A DNA stretch of 64,000 bases. Origin: Segatella albensis DSM 11370 = JCM 12258 (GTDB taxonomy: Bacteria; Bacteroidota; Bacteroidia; Bacteroidales; Bacteroidaceae). This document shows, one piece after another, positions 8,193 through 17,288 of the stretch (the stretch's first letter is position 1; every line of letters begins with the position of its first letter). The DNA is taken from the NCBI RefSeq assembly GCF_000426565.1, contig NZ_AUFP01000009.1, forward strand, positions 1 through 64,000, in the 5' to 3' direction. The notes below the pieces were generated by a model. It searched no databases, was not told where the DNA came from, and worked only from the letters and a program-made list of their open reading frames with translations. A program made the translations under genes and the position numbers.

Positions 8193-9443
8193 ATGAATCT
8201 CCCATACTTTATAGCAAATAGAATATATTCTGATAAGAGTGACAAGAAACGTGTTGCTCGACCAGCCATTCAAATAGCCACAATAGGTGTAGCTATCGGA
8301 CTAGCCGTAATGATAATCTCTGTTTGCGTAGTATTGGGATTTAAGCACACTATCAGAGACAAAGTCGTAGGATTTGGATCGCATATTGTTGTTGGCGATT
8401 TTATGACTATTCAGTCGAATGCTAACTATCCAATAGTAATGAACGATTCTATGACAGGCGAGATCAAGAAGATTCCTGGTGTAAAACATGTCCAAAGATA
8501 TGCTATAAAACAGGGAATTCTGAAGACTGATAGTGACTTCCTTGGTATTGTATTCAAGGGTGTAGGCCCAGAATGGGACTCTACTTTCATTCACCAGAAT
8601 ATGGTAACCGGCAGTATTCCTCATTTCGATGATAAAGCGAGCCATAACAAGATTCTCATATCCCAGTTAATGGCTGACAAACTACATCTGAAGACAGGTG
8701 ATAAAGTTTTTGGATATTTTATCGACGATAATAATGGTATTCGTACCCGCAGATTTTCCATACAAGGTATCTATCAGACCAATCTGAAGAAATATGATGA
8801 AATTATCTGTTTTACCGATCTATATTCTACTATAAAGTTGAATGGATGGTACGAAGATCAGACAAGCGGTGCTGAAGTCACGGTGAAAGATTTCAATCGA
8901 CTCAATGAAACCGCCCAATATTTTACAAACAAGATAAACAGGCAGACAGATCATTATGGAGAAACATACTCAAGTGCTACCATAAAAGAAATAAATCCTA
9001 GTATATTTTCATGGTTGAACCTTTTAGATTTGAATGTGTGGATTATCTTAGGACTTATGTTGGCAGTAGCCGGAGTGACAATGATCTCAGGATTACTTAT
9101 TATCATCCTAGAGCGTACAAATATGATCGGTATATTGAAAGCACTAGGAGCTAGAAATAAGACCATCCGCAAGACATTTCTCTGGTTTGCCGTATTCATA
9201 ATAGGTCGTGGAATGATTATCGGCGACATCTTAGCCATAGCATTACTGATGCTACAGAAATATACAGGTATCATTAAATTGGACGCACAGACTTATTATG
9301 TAAGTACAGTACCAGTAGAGTTCAATTGGTATTTCATCTTAGCATTAAATATTACAACACTAGTCATCAGTGTTCTCATGCTGATAGCTCCAAGCTATTT
9401 GATTTCTCATATTCATCCTTCAAAAAGTATGAGATACGAATAA
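8193..9443 (+). CDS. FtsX-like permease, LolC/LolE family
   Basis: A 416-residue inner-membrane protein with the MacB/LolE layout: one transmembrane segment at about 27-50, a large periplasmic domain (about 55-265), and three C-terminal segments at about 280-305, 325-350 and 375-400. The family works with an ABC ATPase to extract lipoproteins from the inner membrane toward the outer membrane. No ATPase gene is adjacent, so its partner must be elsewhere, as is common in Bacteroidota. Its start lies 3 nt after the aminotransferase stop. Confidence 0.85.
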   Translation: MNLPYFIANRIYSDKSDKKRVARPAIQIATIGVAIGLAVMIISVCVVLGFKHTIRDKVVGFGSHIVVGDFMTIQSNANYPIVMNDSMTGEIKKIPGVKHVQRYAIKQGILKTDSDFLGIVFKGVGPEWDSTFIHQNMVTGSIPHFDDKASHNKILISQLMADKLHLKTGDKVFGYFIDDNNGIRTRRFSIQGIYQTNLKKYDEIICFTDLYSTIKLNGWYEDQTSGAEVTVKDFNRLNETAQYFTNKINRQTDHYGETYSSATIKEINPSIFSWLNLLDLNVWIILGLMLAVAGVTMISGLLIIILERTNMIGILKALGARNKTIRKTFLWFAVFIIGRGMIIGDILAIALLMLQKYTGIIKLDAQTYYVSTVPVEFNWYFILALNITTLVISVLMLIAPSYLISHIHPSKSMRYE

Positions 9444-9569
9444 ATGAAATACTCGGATATTTAATGTAAGATTCTGAACTTAAAAATTTCTTTTTAGAAC
9501 AATTCATACCATTCTTCCTCTGCGTAGAAAGTAAGAATTATAAAAAAGTTACCACTTGAAGCAAAAAAC

Positions 9570-9637
9570 TGCACAAAAGATTTTGAAATGTGCAAAATTC
9601 ATTGTACCTTTGCGCAAAATTTGAAATATTGTGCAAT
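9570..9637 (+). promoter_or_regulatory. Promoter of the acyl-CoA ligase pair with four TGYGCAAAA-like repeats
   Basis: TTTG at 9582-9585, a 19-bp gap and TACCTTTG at 9605-9612 form a near-ideal promoter; transcription should begin near 9619. Four related 8-9-mers, TGCACAAAA (9570), TGTGCAAAA (9589), TGCGCAAAA (9611) and TGTGCAAT (9630), span it at 19, 22 and 19 bp. The first two form an inverted repeat around the -33 box. This looks like an operator cluster for an unknown regulator. Confidence 0.65.
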
Positions 9638-11303
9638 GGATAATATACCAAGCTTTAACTCATTTATCGAACAAAGCATCATAAAGAATTGGGACAAAGA
9701 TGCCCTTACGGATTATAAAGGGAGTACCTTACAATATCATGATGTTGCTCGCAAGATCGAGAAGCTTCATATTATGTTCGAGAACTCAGGAGTTCAGCAG
9801 GGTGACAAAATAGCACTCTGTGGACGAAACAGTTCAAATTGGGCAGTAGCCTTTCTCGCAACCCTAACATGGGGTGCGGTGGTAGTGCCTATCCAAAATG
9901 AGTTCACACCAGAACAAATACATAACATCGTAAATCATAGCGAAGCAAAGTTACTCTTTGTCGGAGATGTCGTAGCTACTCAGATTAACCCTGATGAAAT
10001 GCCTAATCTTGAAGGCATCATCTATATTCCAGATAACAGTTTGGTTATTTCACGTACTGAGAAGTTGACATATGCTCGTGAACATCTCAACGAAATATTT
10101 GGAAAAAAATATCCAAAATATTTCCGCAAAGAGCACGTTAGCTACTTCAAAGACAAGAGCGATGATTTAGCTATGATAAACTACACCAGTGGAACAACAG
10201 GATTCTCAAAGGGAGTAATGCTACCCTATCGCGTATTATGGGGTAACTTAGATGGACTGAACGATGCTATCATGCGCCATATAAAATCAGGAAGCAATGT
10301 ACTAAGTATTTTGCCTATGGCACATATGTATGGACTTCAGGTAGAATTCATCATTGAATTCTGTGCAGGTAATCATATTTTCTTCCTCACACGCCTTCCT
10401 AGTCCAACATTAATACAGCAGGCTTTCTCAGAGATTCATCCTGCCATCATCGTATCAGTACCACTCATCATTGAGAAAATTGTTCGTAAGAAAATATTCC
10501 CTATCATTCAGAACAATCGCGTAAAACTCTTGATGAACATGCCTATAATCAAGGAGAAAATCAAGGAAAGAATATGCGAATTAGTAAAGAAGGAATTCGG
10601 AGGTAATGCTTACGAGATCTTAGTGGGTGGAGCAGGACTAAACAAGGAGATAGAAGCCTTCTTTGTGAGCATCGGTTTCCCTATTACTATTGGTTACGGT
10701 ACCACAGAGACAGGACCTATGATTACATATAGCGATTGGAAAGATTTTGTACCAGGATCTTGTGGAACAGCTATCAAACACATGGACGTAAAGATTTTGA
10801 GCAATGACCCAGAAAATATTCCTGGAGAAATTGTCACACGTGGCATAAACGTGATGGATGGCTATTACAAGAACGAGCAAGCTACCAAGGCTGTAATCGA
10901 CGAAAATGGATGGTTCCATACTGGTGACTTAGGTACCATGAGCAAAGATGGTCATGTGTTTATTAATGGTCGTATTAAGAACATGCTCTTAGGAGCTAAC
11001 GGTCAGAATGTATTCCCTGAAGAGATCGAAGACAAACTCAATTCCATGGCTATGGTAAACGAATGTATCATCATCCAGAAAGATGACAAGCTGGTAGGTT
11101 TAGTGCATCCAGACAAAGAAGAAGCAGAATCATTAGGTTTTACAGATGATGACTTGGAAAGTATTATGGAACAGAACCGCAACGAGTTAAACACTCAGTT
11201 ACCTTCTTTCTGTAAGATTTCAAAGATAGTCCTTCACGATAAAGAATTCGAAAAGACTCCGAAAAAATCTATTAAGAGATATTTATACCAAAGTGCAGTT
11301 TAA
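9636..11303 (+). CDS. AMP-forming acyl-CoA synthetase/ligase, copy 1
   Basis: Acyl-adenylate-forming enzyme (ANL superfamily), 555 residues from the chosen start. The ATP/AMP loop SGTTGFSKG lies at about 185-193. The adenine motif YGTTETGP, the hinge motif GWFHTGDLG and the C-terminal lysine region KTPKKSIKRYLY are present, so both half-reactions should work. The sequence fits the long-chain fatty acyl-CoA ligase group. The reading frame is open from an upstream ATG at 9588, but that lies before the predicted transcription start (about 9619), so I start at 9636, which also aligns with the paralogue. The downstream gene is a tandem duplicate starting 1 nt after this stop. Confidence 0.88.
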   Translation: MDNIPSFNSFIEQSIIKNWDKDALTDYKGSTLQYHDVARKIEKLHIMFENSGVQQGDKIALCGRNSSNWAVAFLATLTWGAVVVPIQNEFTPEQIHNIVNHSEAKLLFVGDVVATQINPDEMPNLEGIIYIPDNSLVISRTEKLTYAREHLNEIFGKKYPKYFRKEHVSYFKDKSDDLAMINYTSGTTGFSKGVMLPYRVLWGNLDGLNDAIMRHIKSGSNVLSILPMAHMYGLQVEFIIEFCAGNHIFFLTRLPSPTLIQQAFSEIHPAIIVSVPLIIEKIVRKKIFPIIQNNRVKLLMNMPIIKEKIKERICELVKKEFGGNAYEILVGGAGLNKEIEAFFVSIGFPITIGYGTTETGPMITYSDWKDFVPGSCGTAIKHMDVKILSNDPENIPGEIVTRGINVMDGYYKNEQATKAVIDENGWFHTGDLGTMSKDGHVFINGRIKNMLLGANGQNVFPEEIEDKLNSMAMVNECIIIQKDDKLVGLVHPDKEEAESLGFTDDDLESIMEQNRNELNTQLPSFCKISKIVLHDKEFEKTPKKSIKRYLYQSAV

Positions 11304-11304
11304 T

Positions 11305-12975
11305 ATGGAAATTCCTAGTTTTAACGCATTAATAGAAAAAAGCATTAAAGAGCATTGGGACCTTGATGCTTTGACTGACTACAAGGGAACTACACTTCAA
11401 TATCATGATGTAGCCCGAAAGATTGAGAAGTTACATATTATGTTCGAGGATGCAGGTGTAAAGAAAGGCGACAAGATTGCTCTTTGTGGTCGCAATAGTG
11501 CTGCATGGGCATGTGCATTTCTTGCTACACTTACTTATGGTGCAATAGCTGTACCTATACTACATGAGTTCCTTCCCGATCAGATTCACAACATCGTAAA
11601 CCATAGTGATGCTAAGTTACTATTCGTGGGAGATGTAGTAGCGACACAAGTAGATGCAACAAAGATGCCAGGCTTGGAAGGTATCATCTACATTCCAGAC
11701 TATTCTTTGGTTGTAAGTCGTACTGATAAATTAACTTATGCTCGTGAGCACCTCAACGAAATGTTCGGAAAGAAATATCCAAAATATTTCCGTAAAGAGC
11801 ATGTAAACTATTACCATGAAGAGAACCCTGATGAGTTAGCACTCATCAATTACACAAGTGGAACAACAGGATTTTCTAAGGGTGTAATGCTCCCTTACCG
11901 TTCTTTGTGGAGCAACGCAGACTTTGCGGATAGCGTATTATCTAAGCGTATTCACAAAGGAGACAACACACTGAGCATTCTGCCTATGGCTCACATGTAT
12001 GGTATGGCTTTTGAATTCCTCTATGAGTTTATCAAAGGTTGCCATATCTACTATCTCACCCGCGTACCAAGTCCAGCTATTATAGCACAGGCTTTTGCAG
12101 ACATCAAACCTGTTATCATCATTGCAGTACCACTGGTTATTGAGAAGATTGTACGTAAGAAGATTTTCCCAAAGATTCAAAACAATCGTATGCGTATGCT
12201 TCTTCATATGCCAGTAATTGCTAAAAAGGTAAGAGAAAAAATCGGAGAGCAGATGTACAAGGCATTTGGCGGTAACGTGTACGAAGTAATCATTGGAGGT
12301 GCTGCTTTCAATCAGGAGGTAGAACATTTTATGCATCGTATAGAATTTCCTTACACGGTAGGTTATGGTGCTACGGAATGTGGTCCTATCATATGTTATG
12401 CAGATTATCATGATTTCGTACCAGGCTCTTGTGGCCGTGCTGCTCTCCATATGAAAGTACGTATCGACAGTCAGGATCCTGAAAATATACCAGGAGAGAT
12501 TCTTTGTAAGGGACCAAATGTTATGTTAGGTTATTACAAGAATGAGGAAGCAACAGCTAAGAGCATAGATAAGGATGGATGGTTGCATACTGGAGACCTT
12601 GGTACAATGGATGGCGATGGAAATGTATTCATTAAAGGACGTTCCAAAACAATGCTTTTAGGGGCTAACGGACAAAATATCTATCCTGAAGAAATCGAAG
12701 ACAAACTAAACTCTTTGGCAATGGTCAATGAGAGCATTGTGATTCAGGAAGGCCAGAAATTAATTGGTCTTGTTCACCCAGACTATGACGAGGTGAAAGT
12801 ATTAGGACTAAGCACAGAGGATTTAGCCAACGTGATGGAGCAGAACCGTGTAGCCCTAAATTCTATGATTCCCGGTTATAGTAAGGTAAGTGAAATCAGA
12901 ATTCAAGAAGAAGAATTCGAGAAGACCCCAAAGAAGAGTATTAAGCGTTACCTTTATCAAACTAACGTAAACTAA
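11305..12975 (+). CDS. AMP-forming acyl-CoA synthetase/ligase, copy 2
   Basis: A 556-residue paralogue of the preceding gene, clearly related along its whole length. Long blocks are identical, for example TDYKG-TLQYHDVARKIEKLHIMF near the N-terminus. It has the same catalytic set: SGTTGFSKG, YGATECGP, GWLHTGDLG and KTPKKSIKRYLY. I start at 11305 (MEIPSF, matching copy 1) rather than at an in-frame ATG inside the previous gene. Differences between the copies cluster in the central acyl-binding region, which suggests different chain-length preference. It is followed by a terminator shared with the convergent Crp-family gene. Confidence 0.88.
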   Translation: MEIPSFNALIEKSIKEHWDLDALTDYKGTTLQYHDVARKIEKLHIMFEDAGVKKGDKIALCGRNSAAWACAFLATLTYGAIAVPILHEFLPDQIHNIVNHSDAKLLFVGDVVATQVDATKMPGLEGIIYIPDYSLVVSRTDKLTYAREHLNEMFGKKYPKYFRKEHVNYYHEENPDELALINYTSGTTGFSKGVMLPYRSLWSNADFADSVLSKRIHKGDNTLSILPMAHMYGMAFEFLYEFIKGCHIYYLTRVPSPAIIAQAFADIKPVIIIAVPLVIEKIVRKKIFPKIQNNRMRMLLHMPVIAKKVREKIGEQMYKAFGGNVYEVIIGGAAFNQEVEHFMHRIEFPYTVGYGATECGPIICYADYHDFVPGSCGRAALHMKVRIDSQDPENIPGEILCKGPNVMLGYYKNEEATAKSIDKDGWLHTGDLGTMDGDGNVFIKGRSKTMLLGANGQNIYPEEIEDKLNSLAMVNESIVIQEGQKLIGLVHPDYDEVKVLGLSTEDLANVMEQNRVALNSMIPGYSKVSEIRIQEEEFEKTPKKSIKRYLYQTNVN

Positions 12976-13034
12976 CTCATCCGGATGCACTGAAATTAAG
13001 CAACTTCCATAGAAGTTATATAAAAGAGAAATAT

Positions 13035-13067
13035 AAAATCCCGATTCTTTTTAGGAATCGGGATTTT
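13035..13067. terminator. Bidirectional terminator
   Basis: A 13-bp perfect stem, AAAATCCCGATTC (13035-13047) / GAATCGGGATTTT (13055-13067), with a 7-nt loop and T- or A-rich flanks. It separates the convergent ligase and Crp-family genes. Confidence 0.85.
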
Positions 13068-13069
13068 TA

Positions 13070-13666
13070 TTATTCATTTAAAACTGCAGCTCTAACTCTA
13101 CTTAAAGTCTCAGGCGACATCTGTAAATAATTAGCGATATAATTAAGAGGTGCTCGCAAGACAACCTGAGGATTAAGTTCACACATCTTTTTATAACGAT
13201 TCTGTGCGCTCTCGAATCTCACAAGATCCGCATGCACCTGAGAAATAATCAAACTCTCTTCCAAGATCTTTCGATACAGCATCTGAATATTGATATTACG
13301 CATGGCCTCTTCCTCCAAACGCTTTTTAGGCAGAGCAAACACTAAGGTTGGTTCCAACGCCTCCACCTGCAATCTGGTAGGTTCCTCCTTAAAGAGGCTT
13401 TCAATACACATAAAGATAGTATGATCTTCACCAAGATGCTCTGTTAACTCCTTATTATTTTTATAGTAGAATTGGCGAACAAGTCCACGTTCTACATAAT
13501 AAATACAATCACAGACATCCCCCTCTTTAAGGATCATCTCCCCCTTAGCAAACTTCATAGGTACTAGAATACTCTCCAAAGTATCTAGTTCCTCATAAGT
13601 CATCGTACTATATTTTCTCGCAAGTTCGCGAGCAATATCACGTGTTGTAGTGGCAGCCTCTTTCAT
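13070..13666 (-). CDS. Crp/Fnr-family transcriptional regulator
   Basis: A 198-residue protein with an N-terminal cyclic-nucleotide-binding-like beta-roll (about 25-140) and a C-terminal helix-turn-helix ending in LNYIANYLQMSPETLSRVRA. There are no cysteine ligands for an iron-sulphur cluster, so it is not Fnr-like. The effector is unknown. Unusually for this genome it has a consensus Shine-Dalgarno AGGAGG (minus strand, 13675-13680) 8 nt before the start codon. It lies 71 bp downstream of lepA. Confidence 0.88.
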   Translation of the reverse strand: MKEAATTTRDIARELARKYSTMTYEELDTLESILVPMKFAKGEMILKEGDVCDCIYYVERGLVRQFYYKNNKELTEHLGEDHTIFMCIESLFKEEPTRLQVEALEPTLVFALPKKRLEEEAMRNINIQMLYRKILEESLIISQVHADLVRFESAQNRYKKMCELNPQVVLRAPLNYIANYLQMSPETLSRVRAAVLNE

Positions 13667-13674
13667 TTTGCATT

Positions 13675-13680
13675 CCTCCT
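13675..13680 (-). promoter_or_regulatory. Consensus Shine-Dalgarno AGGAGG
   Basis: A perfect AGGAGG is placed 8 nt before the Crp-family start codon. Most genes in this window have A-rich leaders without it, so this stands out and fixes the start. Confidence 0.75.
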
Positions 13681-13737
13681 TATATTTGCTAAAAGAAATT
13701 ATTTAGTTAAAGTTTTTATCTCTCTTTGTATCTCTCT

Positions 13738-15531
13738 TTAATCAAGCTTCAATACAGCTAAGAAAGCCTTCTGCGGTACTTGAACATTACCAACCTGCTT
13801 CATACGTTTCTTTCCTTTTTTCTGCTTTTCCAACAATTTACGCTTTCTACTAACATCACCACCATAACATTTGGCAGTTACATCTTTTCTAACCTGCTTA
13901 ACGGTTTCACGGGCTATGATCTTTGCACCAATTGCAGCTTGAATAGCGATATCAAATTGCTGACGTGGTATAAGTTCCTTCAACTTTTCACACATTCTTC
14001 TGCCGAATGTCACAGCATTACTTTCATGGGTAAGTGTAGACAAAGCATCAACAGGTTCTCCATTCAACAAGATATCAAGTTTTGCCAACTTTGAAGGACG
14101 GAAAGAATCGATATGATAATCAAAGGAAGCATAACCCTTCGAAATACTCTTCAATTTATCATAGAAGTCGATTACTATTTCACCTAATGGCATATAGAAA
14201 TGAAGTTCTACACGATTACCGCTTACGTATTCCTGATTGATCAGTTCACCTCGCTTATCAAGACATAAAGTCATGATAGGACCAATATAATCTGTAGAGG
14301 TAATAATACTAGAACGAATGTATGGCTCTTCTATATGATCTATCAAAGTCTGGTCAGGGAGACCTGATGGATTGTGTACCTCCTTACAATTTCCCTGCTT
14401 ATCATATACCATATACGATACATTAGGTACCGTTGTAATCACATCCATATTAAATTCACGGTCGAGACGTTCCTGAACAATCTCCATATGAAGTAGTCCT
14501 AAGAATCCGCAACGGAATCCGAATCCTAAGGCAATAGAACTCTCAGGAGAGAATGTCAGCGAAGCATCATTCAACTGAAGCTTTTCCAAAGAAGCACGAA
14601 GATTCTCATAATCATTTGGATCTATAGGATATACACCAGCGAAGACCATAGGCTTCACTTCTTGGAAACCTGCAATGGCCTTATCACAAGGATTTGCAAT
14701 AGAAGTAACTGTGTCACCCACTTTTACTTCTGTAGCATTCTTGATACCAGAAATGATGTAACCAACTTCACCTGTTGCCAACTCATTACATGGAACCATA
14801 TCCATTTTCAGAGTTCCTACCTCATCTGCGATATATTCCTGCCCTGTATTGAAGAATTTCACTTTTTCTCCCTTGCGAATAACACCATTCTCAACTTTAC
14901 AAAGCACGATGATTCCGCGGAAAGAATTGAAGATAGAATCAAAAATCAGAGCTTGTGCAGGAGCCTTTGGATCACCCTCCGGATGAGGAATACGAGTCAC
15001 TACAGCCTCAAGGATATCCTCCACACCTTCACCAGTCTTACCAGATGCACGGATTATATCTTTTCTATCACATCCAATAAGGTCTACGATTTCATCCTCT
15101 ACCTCATCAGGCATAGCATTAGGCATATCTATCTTATTGATGACAGGAATAATCTCCAAGTCATGATCAATAGCCATATATAGATTGGAAATTGTCTGAG
15201 CCTGAACACCTTGAGTTGCATCAACAACAAGCAAAGCACCTTCACATGCAGCAATACTTCTAGAAACTTCGTAAGAGAAATCGACGTGTCCCGGAGTATC
15301 TATCAGATTCAAAGTATAGTCCTTGCCATCCTCAGCTTTATAAGCCATCTGAATAGCATGACTCTTAATGGTGATACCACGTTCGCGCTCTAAATCCATA
15401 TCATCCAACATCTGACCTTCAGTAATCTTAATCGTCTGAGTCTTTTCAAGAAGACGATCGGCCAAAGTTGACTTTCCATGATCGATATGGGCTATTATAC
15501 AGAAGTTTCTTATTTTATTAATATTGTTCAT
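13738..15531 (-). CDS. lepA: Elongation factor 4 (LepA)
   Basis: A 597-residue translational GTPase. G motifs are AHIDHGKST (14-22), DTPGHVDF and NKIDMP. The LepA-specific C-terminal domain ends in [25 protein letters not shown], and the length is normal. It acts on stalled or mispositioned ribosomes. The frame is open to an upstream ATG at 15564, but a -7 box (TATATTTG, 15554-15561) lies inside that extension, so the start at 15531 ([10 protein letters not shown]) is preferred. Confidence 0.96.
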   Translation of the reverse strand: MNNINKIRNFCIIAHIDHGKSTLADRLLEKTQTIKITEGQMLDDMDLERERGITIKSHAIQMAYKAEDGKDYTLNLIDTPGHVDFSYEVSRSIAACEGALLVVDATQGVQAQTISNLYMAIDHDLEIIPVINKIDMPNAMPDEVEDEIVDLIGCDRKDIIRASGKTGEGVEDILEAVVTRIPHPEGDPKAPAQALIFDSIFNSFRGIIVLCKVENGVIRKGEKVKFFNTGQEYIADEVGTLKMDMVPCNELATGEVGYIISGIKNATEVKVGDTVTSIANPCDKAIAGFQEVKPMVFAGVYPIDPNDYENLRASLEKLQLNDASLTFSPESSIALGFGFRCGFLGLLHMEIVQERLDREFNMDVITTVPNVSYMVYDKQGNCKEVHNPSGLPDQTLIDHIEEPYIRSSIITSTDYIGPIMTLCLDKRGELINQEYVSGNRVELHFYMPLGEIVIDFYDKLKSISKGYASFDYHIDSFRPSKLAKLDILLNGEPVDALSTLTHESNAVTFGRRMCEKLKELIPRQQFDIAIQAAIGAKIIARETVKQVRKDVTAKCYGGDVSRKRKLLEKQKKGKKRMKQVGNVQVPQKAFLAVLKLD

Positions 15532-15553
15532 GAAAATCTTTTTCTTTAATTTG

Positions 15554-15561
15554 CAAATATA
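15554..15561 (-). promoter_or_regulatory. -7 promoter element of lepA
   Basis: Minus-strand TATATTTG, 22 nt before the chosen start; predicted transcription start near 15547. Confidence 0.55.
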
Positions 15562-15616
15562 CAAAGATTAATTTATATTTCATCATTCAGAATTCATAAT
15601 TTTAATAAAAAGTTAG

Positions 15617-15624
15617 TATCTTTG
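15617..15624 (+). promoter_or_regulatory. -7 promoter element of the small lipoprotein gene
   Basis: TATCTTTG followed by GC, 23 nt before the start codon; no clear -33 box. Confidence 0.55.
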
Positions 15625-15647
15625 CAAGAAATAAAATAAATAAAATC

Positions 15648-16055
15648 ATGAAAAAAATATTGTTTTTAGCAGTTTGTTCTATTTTATTTGCCACATCTTG
15701 TTCTGAAACTCTCGAAGAGAAAGCACAACGTGACGCAAAAGAATATACAGAGAAATTCTGTCCTACACCATATCAAAACGATGAGCGTACTGACAGTTTA
15801 TCTTTCGACCTTGCTACTATGACATTCACCTATTATAGAATGCTAAGAGGAAAGGCTGACAATATTCAGGTCATCAATGCAAACAAACAGAAATTAATCA
15901 ATGTGATTCGTGAAAGTGTCACCAACGATCCTAGTACGAAAGCATATAAACAAAAAGGTATTAAGTTCAGATTTGAATATCGTTCTGCTAGTAATCCCAA
16001 AATTGTATTATTCGATCATACATATACTCAAAAGGATTATAAAGCTGGTCTATAG
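15648..16055 (+). CDS. Small predicted lipoprotein, function unknown
   Basis: A 135-residue protein with a type II signal peptide: charged start MKK, hydrophobic core, and a lipobox ending ATSC with lipidated C18. The mature part is hydrophilic, mixed alpha/beta and rich in Lys, Arg and Tyr. I do not recognise a named domain. It has its own -7 box. No neighbour suggests a role: LepA is divergent and YebC convergent. Downstream lie a perfect hairpin, a CGGCCG palindrome array and a bidirectional terminator. Confidence 0.75.
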   Translation: MKKILFLAVCSILFATSCSETLEEKAQRDAKEYTEKFCPTPYQNDERTDSLSFDLATMTFTYYRMLRGKADNIQVINANKQKLINVIRESVTNDPSTKAYKQKGIKFRFEYRSASNPKIVLFDHTYTQKDYKAGL

Positions 16056-16160
16056 TAGAGAATAATTTATTAGTACCTCGTTAAAATTTAAGCATCACCT
16101 ACATGTGCTCTTAAAATTATAACTAACAGAAAAACATTTCATCTCGAATATCTCGATTTA

Positions 16161-16187
16161 CGACAGTTGCATTTTTTGCAACTGTCG
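16161..16187. repeat. Perfect 11-bp hairpin with T5 loop
   Basis: CGACAGTTGCA (16161-16171), loop TTTTT, TGCAACTGTCG (16177-16187). No U-run follows, so it is not a standard terminator. It lies about 105 bp 3' of the lipoprotein gene and could stabilise that mRNA 3' end. Confidence 0.6.
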
Positions 16188-16292
16188 CGTCTTTAGAGGA
16201 CCTACTTCCTTTGTAGGTATTGGTGATGTATCTGCATAAATGTAACCGCACGATTCCTATAACATTGTGATACACTCGTGAGTTCATTACAT

Positions 16293-16376
16293 GTACCACG
16301 GCCGTGGTACAACTGTACGTCGGCCGTGATACAACTGTGCGACGGCCGTCGCACAAGTATATCACGGCCGTCGCAC
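16293..16376. repeat. Array of four 22-bp-period palindromes, CGGCCG type
   Basis: Units start at 16293, 16315, 16337 and 16359, an exact 22-bp period, each 18 bp with 4-bp spacers AACT, AACT and AAGT. Units 1 (GTACCACGGCCGTGGTAC) and 3 (GTGCGACGGCCGTCGCAC) are perfect palindromes of different sequence; 2 and 4 are imperfect. The G+C-rich cores contrast with the A+T-rich surroundings. The array lies in a convergent 447-bp gap that otherwise holds only hairpins. Geometry and spacers match the GTTAAC arrays. Confidence 0.92.
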
Positions 16377-16409
16377 ACCAAACAAAACAACATTTATACA
16401 AACACGAAA

Positions 16410-16443
16410 AAGGCTGTGTAAGAATATATCTCTACACAGCCTT
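16410..16443. terminator. Bidirectional terminator
   Basis: An 11-bp perfect stem, AAGGCTGTGTA / TACACAGCCTT, with a 12-nt loop; A-rich before and T-rich after. It ends yebC transcription and any read-through from the lipoprotein side. Confidence 0.75.
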
Positions 16444-16502
16444 TATATTTTATTTTTCAAATACTACGGAAACAACATTATAGGTCCGTAATACCCAAAT
16501 TA

Positions 16503-17249
16503 TTATTCTGCATTGTCCTCACCCTCAAGAGGTTTCATATTTGTATAAACATTCTGGACGTCATCGAAATCCTCAAGTTTCTCAACCATCTTATCAATGG
16601 TCTCACGCTGCTCAGGAGTAACATCCTTCAAATCTGTTGGAATACGAGTGAACTCAGCACTAGTAATCTCAAAGCCTTTATCCTCAAGATACTTCTGGAT
16701 TTCTCCGAAACTTGTAGGCTGACCATAGATTGTGATCTCGCCTTCTTCAGCATCCTCATCAAACTCGTCTTCTACTCCATAATCGATCAACTCAAGGATT
16801 AGTTCATCCATATCAAGACCATCCTTCTTCTTAAATGTGAACACACACTTATGGTCAAATAGGAAACTCAAAGACCCCTGTGTACCCAAGTTACCATTAA
16901 ACTTATTGAAGATTGAACGAACGTCTGCTACGGTACGAGTAGTATTATCAGTCAATGTATCAACAAAGATTGCGATTCCGTGAGGACCATATCCCTCGTA
17001 AGGTACCTCCTTGTAATCGCTAGTATCCTTACCCATTGCGTTCTTGATTGCACGCTGGATATTATCCTTAGGCATATTCTCACGCTTACAAGTAGCGATA
17101 ATAGCACGTAAACGAGGATTATTCTCAGGTTCAGGACCACCAGCCTTAACAGCAATAGCAATCTCCTTACCTAACTTTGTAAATGTACGGGCCATATGAC
17201 CCCATCTCTTGAGCTTTGTAGCTTTACGATATTCAAATGCTCTTCCCAT
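16503..17249 (-). CDS. YebC/PmpR/TACO1-family protein
   Basis: A 248-residue protein of the YebC family, typical length. It opens with GRAFEYRKATKLKRWGHMARTFTKLGKEI and carries the family block PKDNIQRAIKNAMGK plus the YEGYGPHG motif. Members are described as transcriptional regulators, and more recently as factors helping translation of proline-rich stretches. The gene lies 39 nt downstream of pheT on the same strand and is probably co-transcribed. Confidence 0.93.
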   Translation of the reverse strand: MGRAFEYRKATKLKRWGHMARTFTKLGKEIAIAVKAGGPEPENNPRLRAIIATCKRENMPKDNIQRAIKNAMGKDTSDYKEVPYEGYGPHGIAIFVDTLTDNTTRTVADVRSIFNKFNGNLGTQGSLSFLFDHKCVFTFKKKDGLDMDELILELIDYGVEDEFDEDAEEGEITIYGQPTSFGEIQKYLEDKGFEITSAEFTRIPTDLKDVTPEQRETIDKMVEKLEDFDDVQNVYTNMKPLEGEDNAE

Positions 17250-17288
17250 TGGAGTAATTTTTTAATATTTATTATTATTATTCTCGTA

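Noticed and set aside
9588..9635. Upstream start of the first acyl-CoA ligase
   Set aside because: The segment contains the -7 box and precedes the predicted transcription start; the paralogue lacks it.
15532..15564. Upstream start of lepA
   Set aside because: The -7 promoter box lies within it and LepA proteins normally begin at the later methionine.
16123..16401. Open frames of 92 and 63 codons on the minus strand
   Set aside because: Their repetitive text (GRR-T-V, SCTTAV) comes from translating the CGGCCG palindrome array.
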